Assembly (NCBI RefSeq): GCF_900114715.1
Contig: NZ_FOTY01000004.1
Location: 124,001-188,000 of the forward strand
DNA: 64,000 bases
Origin: Salibacterium qingdaonense
GTDB taxonomy: Bacteria > Bacillota > Bacilli > Bacillales > Marinococcaceae
Direction: 5' to 3'
This document shows positions 55,618 through 64,000 of the stretch, one piece after another. Position 1 is the first letter of the stretch. The number at the start of each line of letters is the position of its first letter. Position numbers and translations under genes: made by a program. A model generated the notes under the pieces. It was not told where the DNA came from. It did not search any database and saw only the letters and a list, made by a program, of their open reading frames with translations.

Positions 55618-56241
55618 ATGCCTAAGCTTTCAAAAAGACAACAGCAGATTCTCGACTATATAAAAGATGAAGTAAAACTGAAGGGCTATCCTCCTTCCGT
55701 CCGGGAAATAGGTGAGTCGGTCGGACTTGCTTCAAGCTCCACCGTCCACGGCCATCTTGCCAGACTGGAAAACAAAGGTTATATACGCCGCGACCCGACG
55801 AAACCGCGGGCTATTGAAGTTCTTGAACTGGAAGATGACAATGTATCCATATCTGAAAGTCAGGCGGTCTACGTTCCGGTTCTCGGGAAAGTCACGGCCG
55901 GGGAGCCGATTACAGCGGTGGAAAACATTGATGAGTATATTCCTCTACCTGATCGTATGGTTTCCGATGAAAAAGTATTCGTCCTGACAATTGAAGGGGA
56001 CAGCATGATCGAAGCCGGGATTTATGACGGGGACATGGTTATCGTAAAACAGCAGCAGACAGCTGATAACGGAGATATTATCGTCGCGATGACAGAAGAG
56101 CTTGAAGCGACAGTGAAACGGTTCTACAAAGAAGATAATTATATCCGTCTCCAGCCGGAAAATGCTGCAATGGAACCTATTATTCTTGATAACTGTACTA
56201 TTCTCGGAAAAGTATCCGGCGTATTCCGCAACCTGCATTAA
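55618..56241 (+). CDS. lexA: SOS repressor LexA
   Basis: LexA (207 residues) represses SOS genes and self-cleaves when RecA is activated. The winged-helix DNA-binding domain covers residues 1-65 ([24 protein letters not shown]). The Ala-Gly cleavage site lies in KVTAGEPI near residue 92, the catalytic Ser in GDSMIEAGI near residue 127 and the Lys in EATVKRFYK near residue 165. The ATG with AGAGGTG upstream is chosen; a TTA-preceded ATG 7 codons earlier has no site. Divergent from the yneA-like gene, with two LexA boxes between. Confidence 0.97.
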   Translation: MPKLSKRQQQILDYIKDEVKLKGYPPSVREIGESVGLASSSTVHGHLARLENKGYIRRDPTKPRAIEVLELEDDNVSISESQAVYVPVLGKVTAGEPITAVENIDEYIPLPDRMVSDEKVFVLTIEGDSMIEAGIYDGDMVIVKQQQTADNGDIIVAMTEELEATVKRFYKEDNYIRLQPENAAMEPIILDNCTILGKVSGVFRNLH

Positions 56242-56281
56242 TACTTATACCGCCGGATGGAATCATTTATCACGCAGCAGT

Positions 56282-56317
56282 CAGGCCCCGTTCCACATTT
56301 TTGTGGAACGGGGCCTG
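56282..56317. terminator. Terminator after lexA
   Basis: A perfect 16-bp stem CAGGCCCCGTTCCACA/TGTGGAACGGGGCCTG has a TTTT loop. Confidence 0.88.
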
Positions 56318-56548
56318 TCTTATACACCTCAATCACTTTACCACCCCCCTTTTTTCTTCCATCAGCCAAAACCAAACATAAATGAAAAGTCCGTAGAAAA
56401 CGAGTGCTTTTTTCTTTGGTTCCCGGGGTTTTTGTATCGATTTCATTCTATATGGATTCCAAAGCGTTCCTTCCTTTTCTCTATTAGATCCCACGCATTT
56501 ACCCATCAATATGCGCTCATACCAGCTCACTCAGCACTCAAACACAGA
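56318..56548. other. Spacer with one doubtful small frame
   Basis: Between the lexA and glnA terminators a reverse-strand 65-codon frame (56333-56530) ends with a hydrophobic stretch (KKKALVFYGLFIYVWFWLM). A possible ribosome site AAGGAAGG lies too far from its internal ATG. It is not called as a gene. Confidence 0.35.
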
Positions 56549-56581
56549 AAACCCCTGCCACCACATTGGTGACAGGGGTTT
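56549..56581 (-). terminator. Terminator after glnA
   Basis: On the reverse strand AAACCCCTG..CACC pairs with GGTG..CAGGGGTTT (one mismatch) and is followed by T, 8 bp past the glnA stop. Confidence 0.75.
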
Positions 56582-56588
56582 ATACGTT

Positions 56589-57935
56589 TTAGTACGTGGA
56601 AAGGAACTGCTCTCTTTCCCAAGGATGAACCTGGGAGCGGAACATATCCCATTCAATTTCTTTTGCTTCGGCAAAGTGCTCGATGGCATGGGAGCCGATA
56701 GCGTTGACGAGTGTTTCATCGCCGAGAAGGTTATCAAGTGCAGCGCGCAGATCTCCCGGGAGATCCTTGATTCCTTCTTCTTCCCGTTCTTCTCTCGTCA
56801 TAACGTAAATGTTGCGGTCTGTCGGTTCCGGAGCGCTGAGTTTGCGCTTGATGCCGTCAAGTCCGGCTGCAAGCATGGAAGCCATAGCAAGGTATGGGTT
56901 GGCCGACGGGTCCGGACTTCTTACTTCAATACGCGTGCTCATGCCGCGGGAAGATGGAATCCGGACGAGCGGACTTCTGTTTCGAAGCGACCATGCAACA
57001 TATACAGGAGCCTCAAAGCCTGGCACAAGACGCTTGTAGGAGTTAACAATCGGATTCGTAAGTGCAGTAAAAGCCTGAGCATGCTCAAGGATGCCGGCGA
57101 GGAACTGCATAGCTGTTTCACTGAGCTGGGAATCGGTTTTCTTGTCATAAAACGCGTTTTCCTTGCCTTTGAAAAGGGACATGTTGCAGTGCATACCGGA
57201 GCCGTTCACGCCAAACAGCGGTTTTGGCATAAAGGTTGCGTGCAGTCCGTGTTTTCTTGCGATTGTCTTAACAACCAGCTTAAACGTCTGGATATTGTCA
57301 CACGTCGTTACAGCATCTGCATATTTGAAGTCAATCTCATGCTGTCCCGGTGCCACTTCGTGGTGCGACGCTTCGATTTCAAATCCCATGTCTTCGAGTT
57401 CAAGAACGATATCGCGGCGGCAGTTTTCCCCGAGGTCGGTCGGAGCAAGGTCGAAGTAACCGCCTTTGTCGTTGAGTTCCATGGTAGGCTCGCCGTTTTC
57501 ATCGTTTTTGAAAAGGAAGAATTCCGGCTCCGGTCCAATATTGAAGTCTGTATAACCGAGGTTCTCCGCTTCTTTCAGCACGCGTTTCAACACACCGCGC
57601 GGATCTCCTTCAAACGGCTTCGGTTCTTCGCCGGGAGCGCCTGGTTCATATATGTCGCAGATGAGACGTGCCACTTTGCCTTTTTCCGGAGTCCACGGGA
57701 ACACAACCCATGTTTCAAGATCCGGGTATAAGTACATGTCGGATTCTTCGATGCGGACGAAACCTTCAATGGAGGATCCGTCGAACATCATCAGGTTGTC
57801 CAGCGCTTTATCAAGCTGGTCGTACGGGATCTCCACGTTCTTGATAATCCCCTGGAGATCGGTGAACTGCAGACGAATAAATTTTACGTTTTCTTCCTCA
57901 GCCATTCTCATAATGTCTTTTTTTGTAGTGGCCAT
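56589..57935 (-). CDS. glnA: Glutamine synthetase, type I-alpha
   Basis: GlnA (448 residues) condenses glutamate and ammonia with [22 protein letters not shown] near residue 53, GPEPEFFLF near residue 130, the ATP-binding [18 protein letters not shown] near residue 250 and NRSPLVRIP near residue 318 mark the enzyme. The short length, with no adenylylation-loop Tyr, is that of the Bacillus feedback-inhibited form, which also controls GlnR and TnrA by direct contact. The start is the ATG before ATTKKD. It lies 74 bp after glnR in the usual operon. Confidence 0.97.
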   Translation of the reverse strand: MATTKKDIMRMAEEENVKFIRLQFTDLQGIIKNVEIPYDQLDKALDNLMMFDGSSIEGFVRIEESDMYLYPDLETWVVFPWTPEKGKVARLICDIYEPGAPGEEPKPFEGDPRGVLKRVLKEAENLGYTDFNIGPEPEFFLFKNDENGEPTMELNDKGGYFDLAPTDLGENCRRDIVLELEDMGFEIEASHHEVAPGQHEIDFKYADAVTTCDNIQTFKLVVKTIARKHGLHATFMPKPLFGVNGSGMHCNMSLFKGKENAFYDKKTDSQLSETAMQFLAGILEHAQAFTALTNPIVNSYKRLVPGFEAPVYVAWSLRNRSPLVRIPSSRGMSTRIEVRSPDPSANPYLAMASMLAAGLDGIKRKLSAPEPTDRNIYVMTREEREEEGIKDLPGDLRAALDNLLGDETLVNAIGSHAIEHFAEAKEIEWDMFRSQVHPWEREQFLSTY

Positions 57936-58009
57936 GACGTAATCTCCTCTCTTGTAGATAAAATGAATATGAAATCCTCCGCCGGACGGCAGAAGAAGGT
58001 TCATCAAAA

Positions 58010-58408
58010 CTAATGAAAAAATCGTGAAAGCTGTCCCTGAATCATAGAGGACCTGCCCTGGGATCCAGCCATCATCACTTCTTTCTGCAGATGGCGCCTC
58101 AGTTCTTTGTCACTCATGCTTTCGGTGTTTTTAAGCGCCGGCGCAGGTTTCTTCTGTTCTTGTTCAACCCGGAGTTCGAAAATTTCCCTGATACCGGAAA
58201 TATTCACTCCCCGTTCGATCAGGCTTTTAATCTCGAGCAGTTTATCGACATCATTGAAAGAAAACTGGCGCTGGTTTCCTTCCGAACGGGAGGGATGAAC
58301 CAATCCATTTTCTTCATAATACCGAATCTGCCTGGCCGACAGCTCTGTCAGTTTTTTCACAATACTTATAGGAAATAAAGGCATGTTCCGCCGGATATGA
58401 TCATTCAT
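58010..58408 (-). CDS. glnR: Nitrogen regulator GlnR
   Basis: This 132-residue MerR-family repressor has the helix-turn-helix [26 protein letters not shown] (about residues 11-36) and a C-terminal tail (SRFFH) that senses feedback-inhibited glutamine synthetase. GlnR represses its own operon when nitrogen is plentiful. The ATG MNDHIR follows AAAGGAGG. First gene of glnRA, with a GlnR box upstream. Confidence 0.96.
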   Translation of the reverse strand: MNDHIRRNMPLFPISIVKKLTELSARQIRYYEENGLVHPSRSEGNQRQFSFNDVDKLLEIKSLIERGVNISGIREIFELRVEQEQKKPAPALKNTESMSDKELRRHLQKEVMMAGSQGRSSMIQGQLSRFFH

Positions 58409-58442
58409 CTGGCTGCCTCCTTTCCTCATTTAAGTTATGTTT

Positions 58443-58471
58443 ATCTTACACGATGTAAGGTTTTTAGTCAA
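58443..58471 (-). promoter_or_regulatory. glnRA promoter
   Basis: On the reverse strand TTGACT (58466-58471), a 17-bp spacer and TAAGAT (58443-58448), a good sigma-A promoter 34 bp before glnR. CTTACATCGTGTAAG forms a palindrome across the spacer end and -10. Confidence 0.7.
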
Positions 58472-58476
58472 TGACA

Positions 58477-58493
58477 TGTTAACTATTTTTACA
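58477..58493. promoter_or_regulatory. GlnR/TnrA box
   Basis: On the reverse strand TGTAAAAATAGTTAACA matches the TGTNAN7TNACA consensus and ends just before the -35. Confidence 0.75.
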
Positions 58494-58500
58494 TGAAAAA

Positions 58501-59775
58501 TCACATATCCGATTCTGCCGGGAGTGTAATCAGTTTTTCCTGAAGCAGCGTCTCGATTCCGTGTGTCACCGCATAAATGACATGGGCGGCGGTCAGACCA
58601 CCCTGCACGTAAGCCCGGTACGGCGGACGCAGCGGTCCGTCTGCTGTCAGTTCAATGCTCGACCCTTGAATAAACGTTCCGGCAGCCATGATGACGTCAT
58701 CGGCGTATCCGGGCATCGGTGACGGCTGGGGCTGCACCATCGCATCCACCGGTGATGCTTCCTGCACCGCCTGGCAGAACCGGACCATTCTCTGTTTTTC
58801 TTTAAATTCCACAGCCTGCACGATATCGGTCCGTGCTTCGCTGGTTGAAGGGAACGTTTTTAACCCGGTCTGTTCAAAAAGAGCAGAGGTGAACAACGCT
58901 CCTTTCAGTGCTTGTCCGACAACGTGCGGCGCCATAAACAGTCCCTGATACATCTCAGGAAGGGTGTTGAACATGGCTCCGCCCTCAAGACCAATTCCCG
59001 GCGCGGCAAAACGTGACGATGCCTGTTCCACAAGCGGCTGCGCCCCCGCGATATAGCCGCCGCTTCGGACGATGCCGCCTCCAGGGTTTTTTATTAAAGA
59101 GCCGGCAATCAGGTCTGCACCGGCATGACCCGGCTCCTCTTCTTCGGCAAACTCGCCGTAGCAGTTATCCACAAACACAATAATATCCGGACGGTGCGCT
59201 TTGAGGCGGGAAATGGTGTCTTTTAGTTTCGTTATCGACAGAGACGGCCGGTCATCATATCCTTTGGAGCGCTGCAGCGCGACGACTTTCGTATTCTTCT
59301 CGAGACACGAAAGCAGGATCTCCGGGTCAGGAACCCCATTCTTATCAAGTGGTGCAATCGAGCATTCCATCCCGTACTCTTTCATCGTTCCTGCTTCTTC
59401 ATTATTCAGCCCGACTGCCGTCTGAAGGGTATCATACGGCGCTCCTGCATAAAGAAGGTGGTCACCGGGGCGTAGTACTCCAAACAACGCAGCGGTAATG
59501 GCGTGCGTTCCCGAAATGAAATGGGGCCGCACGATGGCCGCTTCGGTTCCAAATACATCGGCATATATATTATCCAGTGTTTCCCGTCCGATATCATCGT
59601 ACCCGTATCCACTTGATGCCTGCTGTATATGAACAGAAGACGCCTTATGTTTATGAAAAATCTGAAGCAGGCGGCGCTGATTGGCTTCCGCCGTTCTTTC
59701 CACCGCCCTATACCCTGGTGCCGCTGTTTTTTCCGCCTGTTCACGCAGAACATTCACTTTATCCGTTACAAACAT
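58501..59775 (-). CDS. ynbB: PLP-dependent protein YnbB (methionine gamma-lyase-like, 'aluminium resistance')
   Basis: This 424-residue fold-type I PLP enzyme has GTHAITAALFGVLRPGDHLL near residue 88, IIVFVDNCYGEFAEEEEPG near residue 200 (PLP Asp) and the Schiff-base Lys in AGSLIKNPGGGI near residue 225. The family is annotated as aluminium resistance or methionine gamma-lyase-like, but the reaction is unproven. It follows hflX by 15 bp and precedes glnR, the order of B. subtilis. Confidence 0.88.
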   Translation of the reverse strand: MFVTDKVNVLREQAEKTAAPGYRAVERTAEANQRRLLQIFHKHKASSVHIQQASSGYGYDDIGRETLDNIYADVFGTEAAIVRPHFISGTHAITAALFGVLRPGDHLLYAGAPYDTLQTAVGLNNEEAGTMKEYGMECSIAPLDKNGVPDPEILLSCLEKNTKVVALQRSKGYDDRPSLSITKLKDTISRLKAHRPDIIVFVDNCYGEFAEEEEPGHAGADLIAGSLIKNPGGGIVRSGGYIAGAQPLVEQASSRFAAPGIGLEGGAMFNTLPEMYQGLFMAPHVVGQALKGALFTSALFEQTGLKTFPSTSEARTDIVQAVEFKEKQRMVRFCQAVQEASPVDAMVQPQPSPMPGYADDVIMAAGTFIQGSSIELTADGPLRPPYRAYVQGGLTAAHVIYAVTHGIETLLQEKLITLPAESDM

Positions 59776-59790
59776 GGTATGGTTTCCTTT

Positions 59791-61038
59791 CTATTTTTTC
59801 CATTGCTGAAGTGTCCCCTGGACCGGATGATCCAAAAAGGCAGACCCGGTAAAGATTACGTACCGGCTGTCATCACTCATCTCTTCTGTATCAACCATCG
59901 TTAACCGCTGAATATCGGCAATGGCTTTCCCTTCTTCTACGGGCACTTTCACTTTGTAATACTGCATTTGTTCCCTGAGCGTCTTCTCCATCAGATGCCG
60001 CAGGGAATCGACATCCTCTTCTTCAAGGGCCGACATATAAATAAACGGATGCTTCGATGCGGTCGTTACGTAATTTCCATTCATCTCATCCGCCTTGTTA
60101 AAAATGGTGATCGCCGGAATCGTATGGGCATCCAGTTCTTCAAGCAGCTTGTCCACAGTGTCAATATGGTCGTCCGCCGAAGGATCGGAGGCATCGACAA
60201 CATGAATAAGCACATCTGCTTCTTTCACCTCTTCGAGTGTAGAGCGGAACGCTGCGATAAGTGTAGTGGGAAGATTCCTTATAAAACCAACCGTATCTGT
60301 AAGCAGCACCGGGTAGCCGGAGGGCAGCTGCGTCTGCCGGGTCAGCGGATCCAGTGTTGCAAAAAGCAGATCCTCCTTAAACGTCTCCGCACCGGAAAGG
60401 CTGCTTAACAGTGTCGACTTGCCGGCGTTTGTGTAACCAACGAGGGCAAACTGAACAGCTTTATTTCTTCGGCGCTGTTTCCGGTAGTTTTCCCGTTGCT
60501 CTTTCACTTCCTGCAGCCGGGCTTTTAAATCATCCATTCGTTTCAATAAATACCGCCGGTCCGTTTCCAGTTTTGTCTCACCGGGACCGCGTGTTCCGAT
60601 ACCTCCTCCAAGCCTGGAGAAAGATTCTCCCTGCCCGGCAAGCCTGGGAAGAAGGTATGAAAGTTGAGCGAGTTCCACCTGAATCTTCCCTTCTTTGGTA
60701 TGGGCCCGCCCGGCAAAAATATCGAGAATCAGTTGTGTCCGGTCGATGACACGGACCGGAATTTCCCGGTCCAAATTCCGGATCTGCCCCGGGGATAACT
60801 CATCATTAAACACAACCAAATCCGCTTCCTGCTCTTCGACCGCATGATTGATTTCTTCAATTTTCCCTTTTCCGATAAACGTGGCCGGATCCGGTTTTTG
60901 TCTTGCCTGGATAAAGCGTTCCTGCACCTGCCCGTTGACGGTATGAACAAGGGCGGTTAATTCTTCCAGACTTTTCTCCAAATCCTCTTCCGAAACACCC
61001 GGAAATCGACATCCGGCTGTTATTACTTTTTCAGTCAT
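59791..61038 (-). CDS. hflX: Ribosome-associated GTPase HflX (YnbA)
   Basis: HflX (415 residues) splits stalled or stress-inactivated ribosomes. The N-terminal domain (DELSPGQIRNLDREIPVRVIDRTQLILDIF near residue 80) and Gly-rich linker GGGIGTRGPGETKLE lead to the GTPase domain with GYTNAGKST near residue 203, DTVGFIRNLP near residue 248 and NKAD near residue 313. The ATG MTEKVI follows AAAGGAGTAAAG. It starts 13 bp after spoVK. Confidence 0.94.
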   Translation of the reverse strand: MTEKVITAGCRFPGVSEEDLEKSLEELTALVHTVNGQVQERFIQARQKPDPATFIGKGKIEEINHAVEEQEADLVVFNDELSPGQIRNLDREIPVRVIDRTQLILDIFAGRAHTKEGKIQVELAQLSYLLPRLAGQGESFSRLGGGIGTRGPGETKLETDRRYLLKRMDDLKARLQEVKEQRENYRKQRRRNKAVQFALVGYTNAGKSTLLSSLSGAETFKEDLLFATLDPLTRQTQLPSGYPVLLTDTVGFIRNLPTTLIAAFRSTLEEVKEADVLIHVVDASDPSADDHIDTVDKLLEELDAHTIPAITIFNKADEMNGNYVTTASKHPFIYMSALEEEDVDSLRHLMEKTLREQMQYYKVKVPVEEGKAIADIQRLTMVDTEEMSDDSRYVIFTGSAFLDHPVQGTLQQWKK

Positions 61039-61051
61039 TTCTTTACTCCTT

Positions 61052-61966
61052 TCATGCATCGGGCATATCTACTTCTTCGAGTGTCATCAGTGCGTGTTTA
61101 TTCATCGTTACCGGTTCTTCCAGAAGACGAAGGGCATGGCGGCGGATGATGCGTTCCACCAAGTTTCTCACGTATCGGCCATTTTGACGAAAATCCGCTT
61201 CCCGCAGCATCTGAAAATGACGGGACAATTTCTGCCGCATTCGAGCTGTAGGCTGATACTGCTTTTCCTCCATCAGCTGTTCCGTCAGTGTAAGCATATC
61301 AGCTCCGGAAAAATCACGGAATGAAAGCGTATTGGGAAATCTTGAGGGCAGACCGGGATTCAGCTTTAAAAACTGTTTCATTTCATCAGGGTACCCAGCC
61401 AGAATCAAAACAAATTTATGCTGCCTGTCTTCCATTGCTTTTACAAGGGCATCAACGGCTTCCCTGCCGAAGTCTTTTTCACCGCCCCGTGCCAGCGAAT
61501 AAGCTTCATCAATGAATAGAATGCCTCCTTCCGCTTTTTTTACGATATCTTTTGTTTTTTGTGCCGTCTGGCCGATATATTCCCCTACAAGATCCGCCCG
61601 GTCCGCTTCAATAAAGTGACCTTCTTCCAGAACATTCATATCTTTGAGCATGGAGGCCATAATCCGGGCAACTGTCGTTTTTCCTGTGCCTGGGTTTCCT
61701 GTGAAAAGCATATGGTAATTCTGGGGGGATATCGTCATCCCTAATTTTCTTCTGCATTCATTCACATAGACGAGCGCATACATTTCCCGGATAAAGGTCT
61801 TCACCGGATCCATCCCGATCATGCCGCTGATCCGCTTTTCTGCTTTTAACAGAGGATAATGCGTCGTCTCCGAAAAGCCTTCCCGTCTTTCGGCCGGTTC
61901 TATATTTTCCTGATTCAGCTGTATTTGTATTTTCCTGCTGTCTTTCATCTGTACCATCACAGTCAT
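61052..61966 (-). CDS. spoVK: Stage V sporulation protein K (AAA+ ATPase)
   Basis: SpoVK (304 residues) is a single AAA+ module of the CbbX family: GNPGTGKTTVARIMA near residue 90, EADRADLVGEYIGQTAQKT pore loop near residue 120, GGILFIDEAYSLARGG Walker B near residue 147 and NPGLPSRFP arginine finger. It is required for late spore maturation in B. subtilis. It heads the spoVK-hflX-ynbB group. It is related to each half of the 776-residue twin-AAA protein at 34.5 kb. Confidence 0.92.
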   Translation of the reverse strand: MTVMVQMKDSRKIQIQLNQENIEPAERREGFSETTHYPLLKAEKRISGMIGMDPVKTFIREMYALVYVNECRRKLGMTISPQNYHMLFTGNPGTGKTTVARIMASMLKDMNVLEEGHFIEADRADLVGEYIGQTAQKTKDIVKKAEGGILFIDEAYSLARGGEKDFGREAVDALVKAMEDRQHKFVLILAGYPDEMKQFLKLNPGLPSRFPNTLSFRDFSGADMLTLTEQLMEEKQYQPTARMRQKLSRHFQMLREADFRQNGRYVRNLVERIIRRHALRLLEEPVTMNKHALMTLEEVDMPDA

Positions 61967-62087
61967 CCCCTCTTTCTGAGCACAATATCCTGTGGGCGTC
62001 TACCTATACTATACGTTTATCCATAGTGATTGGTGAATCAGGAGTCTGATATAATGGATACACGACCTTATGGAAAGGAAGAAAAGA

Positions 62088-63083
62088 ATGACGGAAAACA
62101 TGTATGCTCTCCCTTCACCGGCGCAGGAGTTTCTTGAATATCTGAAAACCAGAGGGAGAAAAGACAGCACGATCACCCGTTACCATTATGATCTTGCCGA
62201 TTTTTTCCGATTTGTTGAAGTGTCTGCCGGTGCGGATCGCTTATCTGCTCTGGACGAAGCAACAACGCACCGGATTGAAGAGTATTTCGCGTTTCTCGTT
62301 CAGAGCAGGGACTACCAACAGCGCACGATAAAACGAATTCACACCGTGCTGAAACAGCACTTCGAATATCTTCACAGCACAGGCAGACGAAAAGACAACC
62401 CAATGAAAGCGTTCGATCCGGCGGAGTTAACCGGGGATGAGTTCACCTCCGATGATCTTATCCATCCTTCAGAAGAAAAAAAATTAATGAAAACCCTGCA
62501 GTCCGATGCAGGACTGAGTGAAAAGCAAGCAGCGGCACGTCCGCTGCTTGCTCCGAGAAATCTGGTTATTATCCGCTGGTTTCTCCGTTACGGCCTTCGT
62601 CTGCAGGAACTGGCTTCTCTTTGTCTCAAAGACATGAACCAGGGACAGGGGCAGCTTTTCATTCCGGAATCCACCGGTAACCCCCGCGTGGTTTCTTTAT
62701 CCAAAAAAGATCAGTCTTTATTGTATCATTATTTTCAGGTTATTCCGAAACCAGTCCGTCCATTTCTTGAGGATCATCCGGTTTTTGCCGCCTTTGATTT
62801 CCAGCGTCGGACGTACCGGTGGAGTTATGAAGAAGACCGCCCCAAGCAGTTAACCGAAGTGGCTATTCAGAAAATGATACGCATGGAAAGGAAAAGGGCC
62901 GGCATTGAGCGTTCCATTTCATCGAAGCACCTCCGCAACACGTTTATTGTGCGTGCACTGGAATCAGGTCTAAGCCCTGAGTACATTCAGGAGACGCTCG
63001 GCCTGAACACGATCCTGACATTAACAAAGTACATAGACTATGCCGCCCGGAACAACAGTACTTCCAAGAACAGCAGTTTCTGA
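62088..63083 (+). CDS. Tyrosine recombinase (integrase family)
   Basis: The 331-residue protein has a SAM-like core-binding domain at residues 1-110 and a catalytic domain. Its active-site residues are Arg in RWFLRYGLRLQELASL (near residue 165), H-x-x-R in SISSKHLRNTFIV near residue 282, and Tyr in ILTLTKYIDYA near residue 312. This is the complete R-H-R-Y set of a working recombinase. It lies between spoVK and hfq, a stable backbone place. No phage or transposon genes and no att repeats are seen, so a housekeeping recombination role is possible. Confidence 0.85.
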   Translation: MTENMYALPSPAQEFLEYLKTRGRKDSTITRYHYDLADFFRFVEVSAGADRLSALDEATTHRIEEYFAFLVQSRDYQQRTIKRIHTVLKQHFEYLHSTGRRKDNPMKAFDPAELTGDEFTSDDLIHPSEEKKLMKTLQSDAGLSEKQAAARPLLAPRNLVIIRWFLRYGLRLQELASLCLKDMNQGQGQLFIPESTGNPRVVSLSKKDQSLLYHYFQVIPKPVRPFLEDHPVFAAFDFQRRTYRWSYEEDRPKQLTEVAIQKMIRMERKRAGIERSISSKHLRNTFIVRALESGLSPEYIQETLGLNTILTLTKYIDYAARNNSTSKNSSF

Positions 63084-63136
63084 AAAAGCGCTGCTGCTTC
63101 GCTTTCACATAAGTCTGTGTTATGTACACGCATCGA

Positions 63137-63166
63137 AAAAGCTTCCAGGCAACCCTGGAAGCTTTT
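63137..63166. terminator. Bidirectional terminator between the recombinase gene and hfq
   Basis: AAAAGCTTCCAGG pairs perfectly with CCTGGAAGCTTTT around a 4-nt loop. Confidence 0.88.
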
Positions 63167-63168
63167 GT

Positions 63169-63423
63169 TTATTTTTCGGTGCCGGAGTCTGTGGATTCCG
63201 CTTCTACCTGCAGCGACACCTGACGCTGGGGTGCAAAGGTAGATATCGCGTGCTTATAAATAAGCTGCTGTTTGCCGTCGCTGTCCAGTACGACGGTGAA
63301 ATTATCAAAAGCTTTAACATGCCCCCGCAGTTGAAAACCATTCAGAAGAAAAACAGTGACAGGTATTTTCTCTCTGCGCAGCGTGTTAAGGAATTGATCC
63401 TGAATATTAACCGGCTGTTTCAT
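63169..63423 (-). CDS. hfq: RNA chaperone Hfq
   Basis: Hfq (84 residues) is an Sm-fold hexameric RNA-binding protein. It has the Sm1 part ([34 protein letters not shown]) and the Sm2 signature YKHAISTF, in which the Lys-His lines the proximal RNA pore. A short Glu/Ser tail follows. It lies 31 bp after miaA in the classical miaA-hfq order. Confidence 0.96.
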   Translation of the reverse strand: MKQPVNIQDQFLNTLRREKIPVTVFLLNGFQLRGHVKAFDNFTVVLDSDGKQQLIYKHAISTFAPQRQVSLQVEAESTDSGTEK

Positions 63424-63454
63424 GACATAACGTCCTCCTCATCATACTCTGCCT

Positions 63455-64000
63455 CTATTCATACCTATTCGACGGCGGATCATATTCTCCTTCTATCAAC
63501 TGAATCATTTTCTCGATTTTTTCTTCATGAAGGCGGTCTGTCATGTCGAACCAGTTCACATCTTCTTTATTGCGAAACCATGTTAACTGCCGTTTGGCAT
63601 ACTGTCTGGAATGCTGTTTCAGTGTCTCCACTGCTTCAGTGAATGAACAACGCCCTTCAAAGTATGGAAAGAATTCTTTATATCCGATGGCCTGGGCCGC
63701 CTGAGCATGATGCGGATACTCATCATACAGCCATTTTGCTTCGTCAATAAGCCCCTCATGAATCATCTGTTCCACTCTCGCATTGATGCGTTGGTACAAT
63801 ACACTTCGTTCCATCGTCAAACCGATCATGAGGTGGTGATACGGGGTAGCGGATTCTGATTCGAAAGACCGCGCCGCCTGTCCCCCGATATGTTGGATTT
63901 CCAACGCTCGAATCGTTTTTTTTATATTATTTGGATGAATACGGCCTGCACTTTCTTCGTCGATTCTCCGCAGTTTGTCATGAAGCGCGCGGGCGCCGTA
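63455..64000 (-). CDS. miaA: tRNA dimethylallyltransferase, C-terminal part (cut by window edge)
   Basis: The frame stays open from the right edge. The segment RIHPNNIKKTIRALEI at 63905-63960, followed by the insertion domain and QAIGYKEFFPYFEG near 63680 and the tail KRQLTWFRNKEDVNWFD, matches MiaA. MiaA adds an isopentenyl group to A37 of tRNAs reading UNN codons. The substrate-binding P-loop half lies beyond the window. Confidence 0.93.
   Translation of the reverse strand, partial: YGARALHDKLRRIDEESAGRIHPNNIKKTIRALEIQHIGGQAARSFESESATPYHHLMIGLTMERSVLYQRINARVEQMIHEGLIDEAKWLYDEYPHHAQAAQAIGYKEFFPYFEGRCSFTEAVETLKQHSRQYAKRQLTWFRNKEDVNWFDMTDRLHEEKIEKMIQLIEGEYDPPSNRYE

Noticed and set aside
56511-57731. 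406-codon forward frame opposite glnA
   Set aside because: It is a long antisense shadow of a highly conserved gene, with no ribosome site and no recognisable domain.

Overview
The window is chromosomal DNA from a low-to-mid GC Gram-positive bacterium of the Bacillaceae. Much of the gene order matches Bacillus subtilis. One block runs miaA-hfq-spoVK-hflX-ynbB-glnR-glnA-lexA-yneA-yneB-ynzC-tkt-sirA-yneF-ccdC-yneK. Another runs citB-yneP-yneQ and yneT-parE-parC. The groups gpsB-rnpB-ypsC-ypsA, mrfA-mrfB (yprA-yprB) and dynA, which lie elsewhere in B. subtilis, are also here. An OpuF-type osmoprotectant transporter, an orphan betaine-binding lipoprotein and a full selenocysteine (Sec) system suggest a halophilic or alkaliphilic relative such as the Salisediminibacterium/Alkalicoccus group. 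That placement is inference; no rRNA is present.

The standout region is 40.4-49.3 kb, a complete selenocysteine locus set into the conserved backbone between citB and yneK. It holds selA, a SelW/Rdx-like gene with an in-frame UGA in a CxxU motif, a divergent selD with an in-frame UGA (GUGCK), a PhnCDE-like ABC importer, a family-4 glycosyltransferase resembling the selenosugar synthase SenB, selB, and the tRNA-Sec gene selC. The glycosyltransferase overlaps selB. With SelD as selenophosphate donor, this suggests that selenium is also routed into a selenosugar-type small molecule. The importer may supply selenium, but that is only inferred from position.

Two further selenoprotein genes lie at 24-25.6 kb. 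Neither is visible to ordinary gene calling, because a UGA interrupts each frame. Both look HesB/IscA-like, with Sec at the position of the first metal-binding cysteine, and they flank an M19 dipeptidase gene. All four UGA codons are followed at 21-32 nt by a stem-loop whose loop carries GG, as expected of a bacterial SECIS element.

Layout: 0-2.9 kb holds a permease fragment, a DUF421 membrane protein, a cupin, a lipoprotein and a Bacillaceae-type interspersed repeat. 2.9-8.5 kb holds a YdjM-like gene, parC, parE and yneT. 8.5-13.4 kb holds opuFB-opuFA, a carboxypeptidase and yneR. 13.4-21.7 kb holds ypsC, RNase P RNA, an RNase H, gpsB, ypsA, the mrfBA DNA-repair pair and cheV. 21.8-26 kb holds an ABC ATPase, the orphan betaine-binding protein, the HesB-like selenoprotein pair and a receiver-like protein. 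26-40.3 kb holds dynA, ykuI, metA, nadE, yneQ, yneP, a twin-AAA ATPase, a VanZ-like gene and aconitase. 40.4-49.3 kb is the selenium locus. 49.3-64 kb returns to the conserved backbone: sirA with a Spo0A box, tkt, the yneA/lexA SOS divergon with two LexA boxes, glnRA with a GlnR box, hflX, spoVK, a tyrosine recombinase, hfq and the 3' part of miaA.
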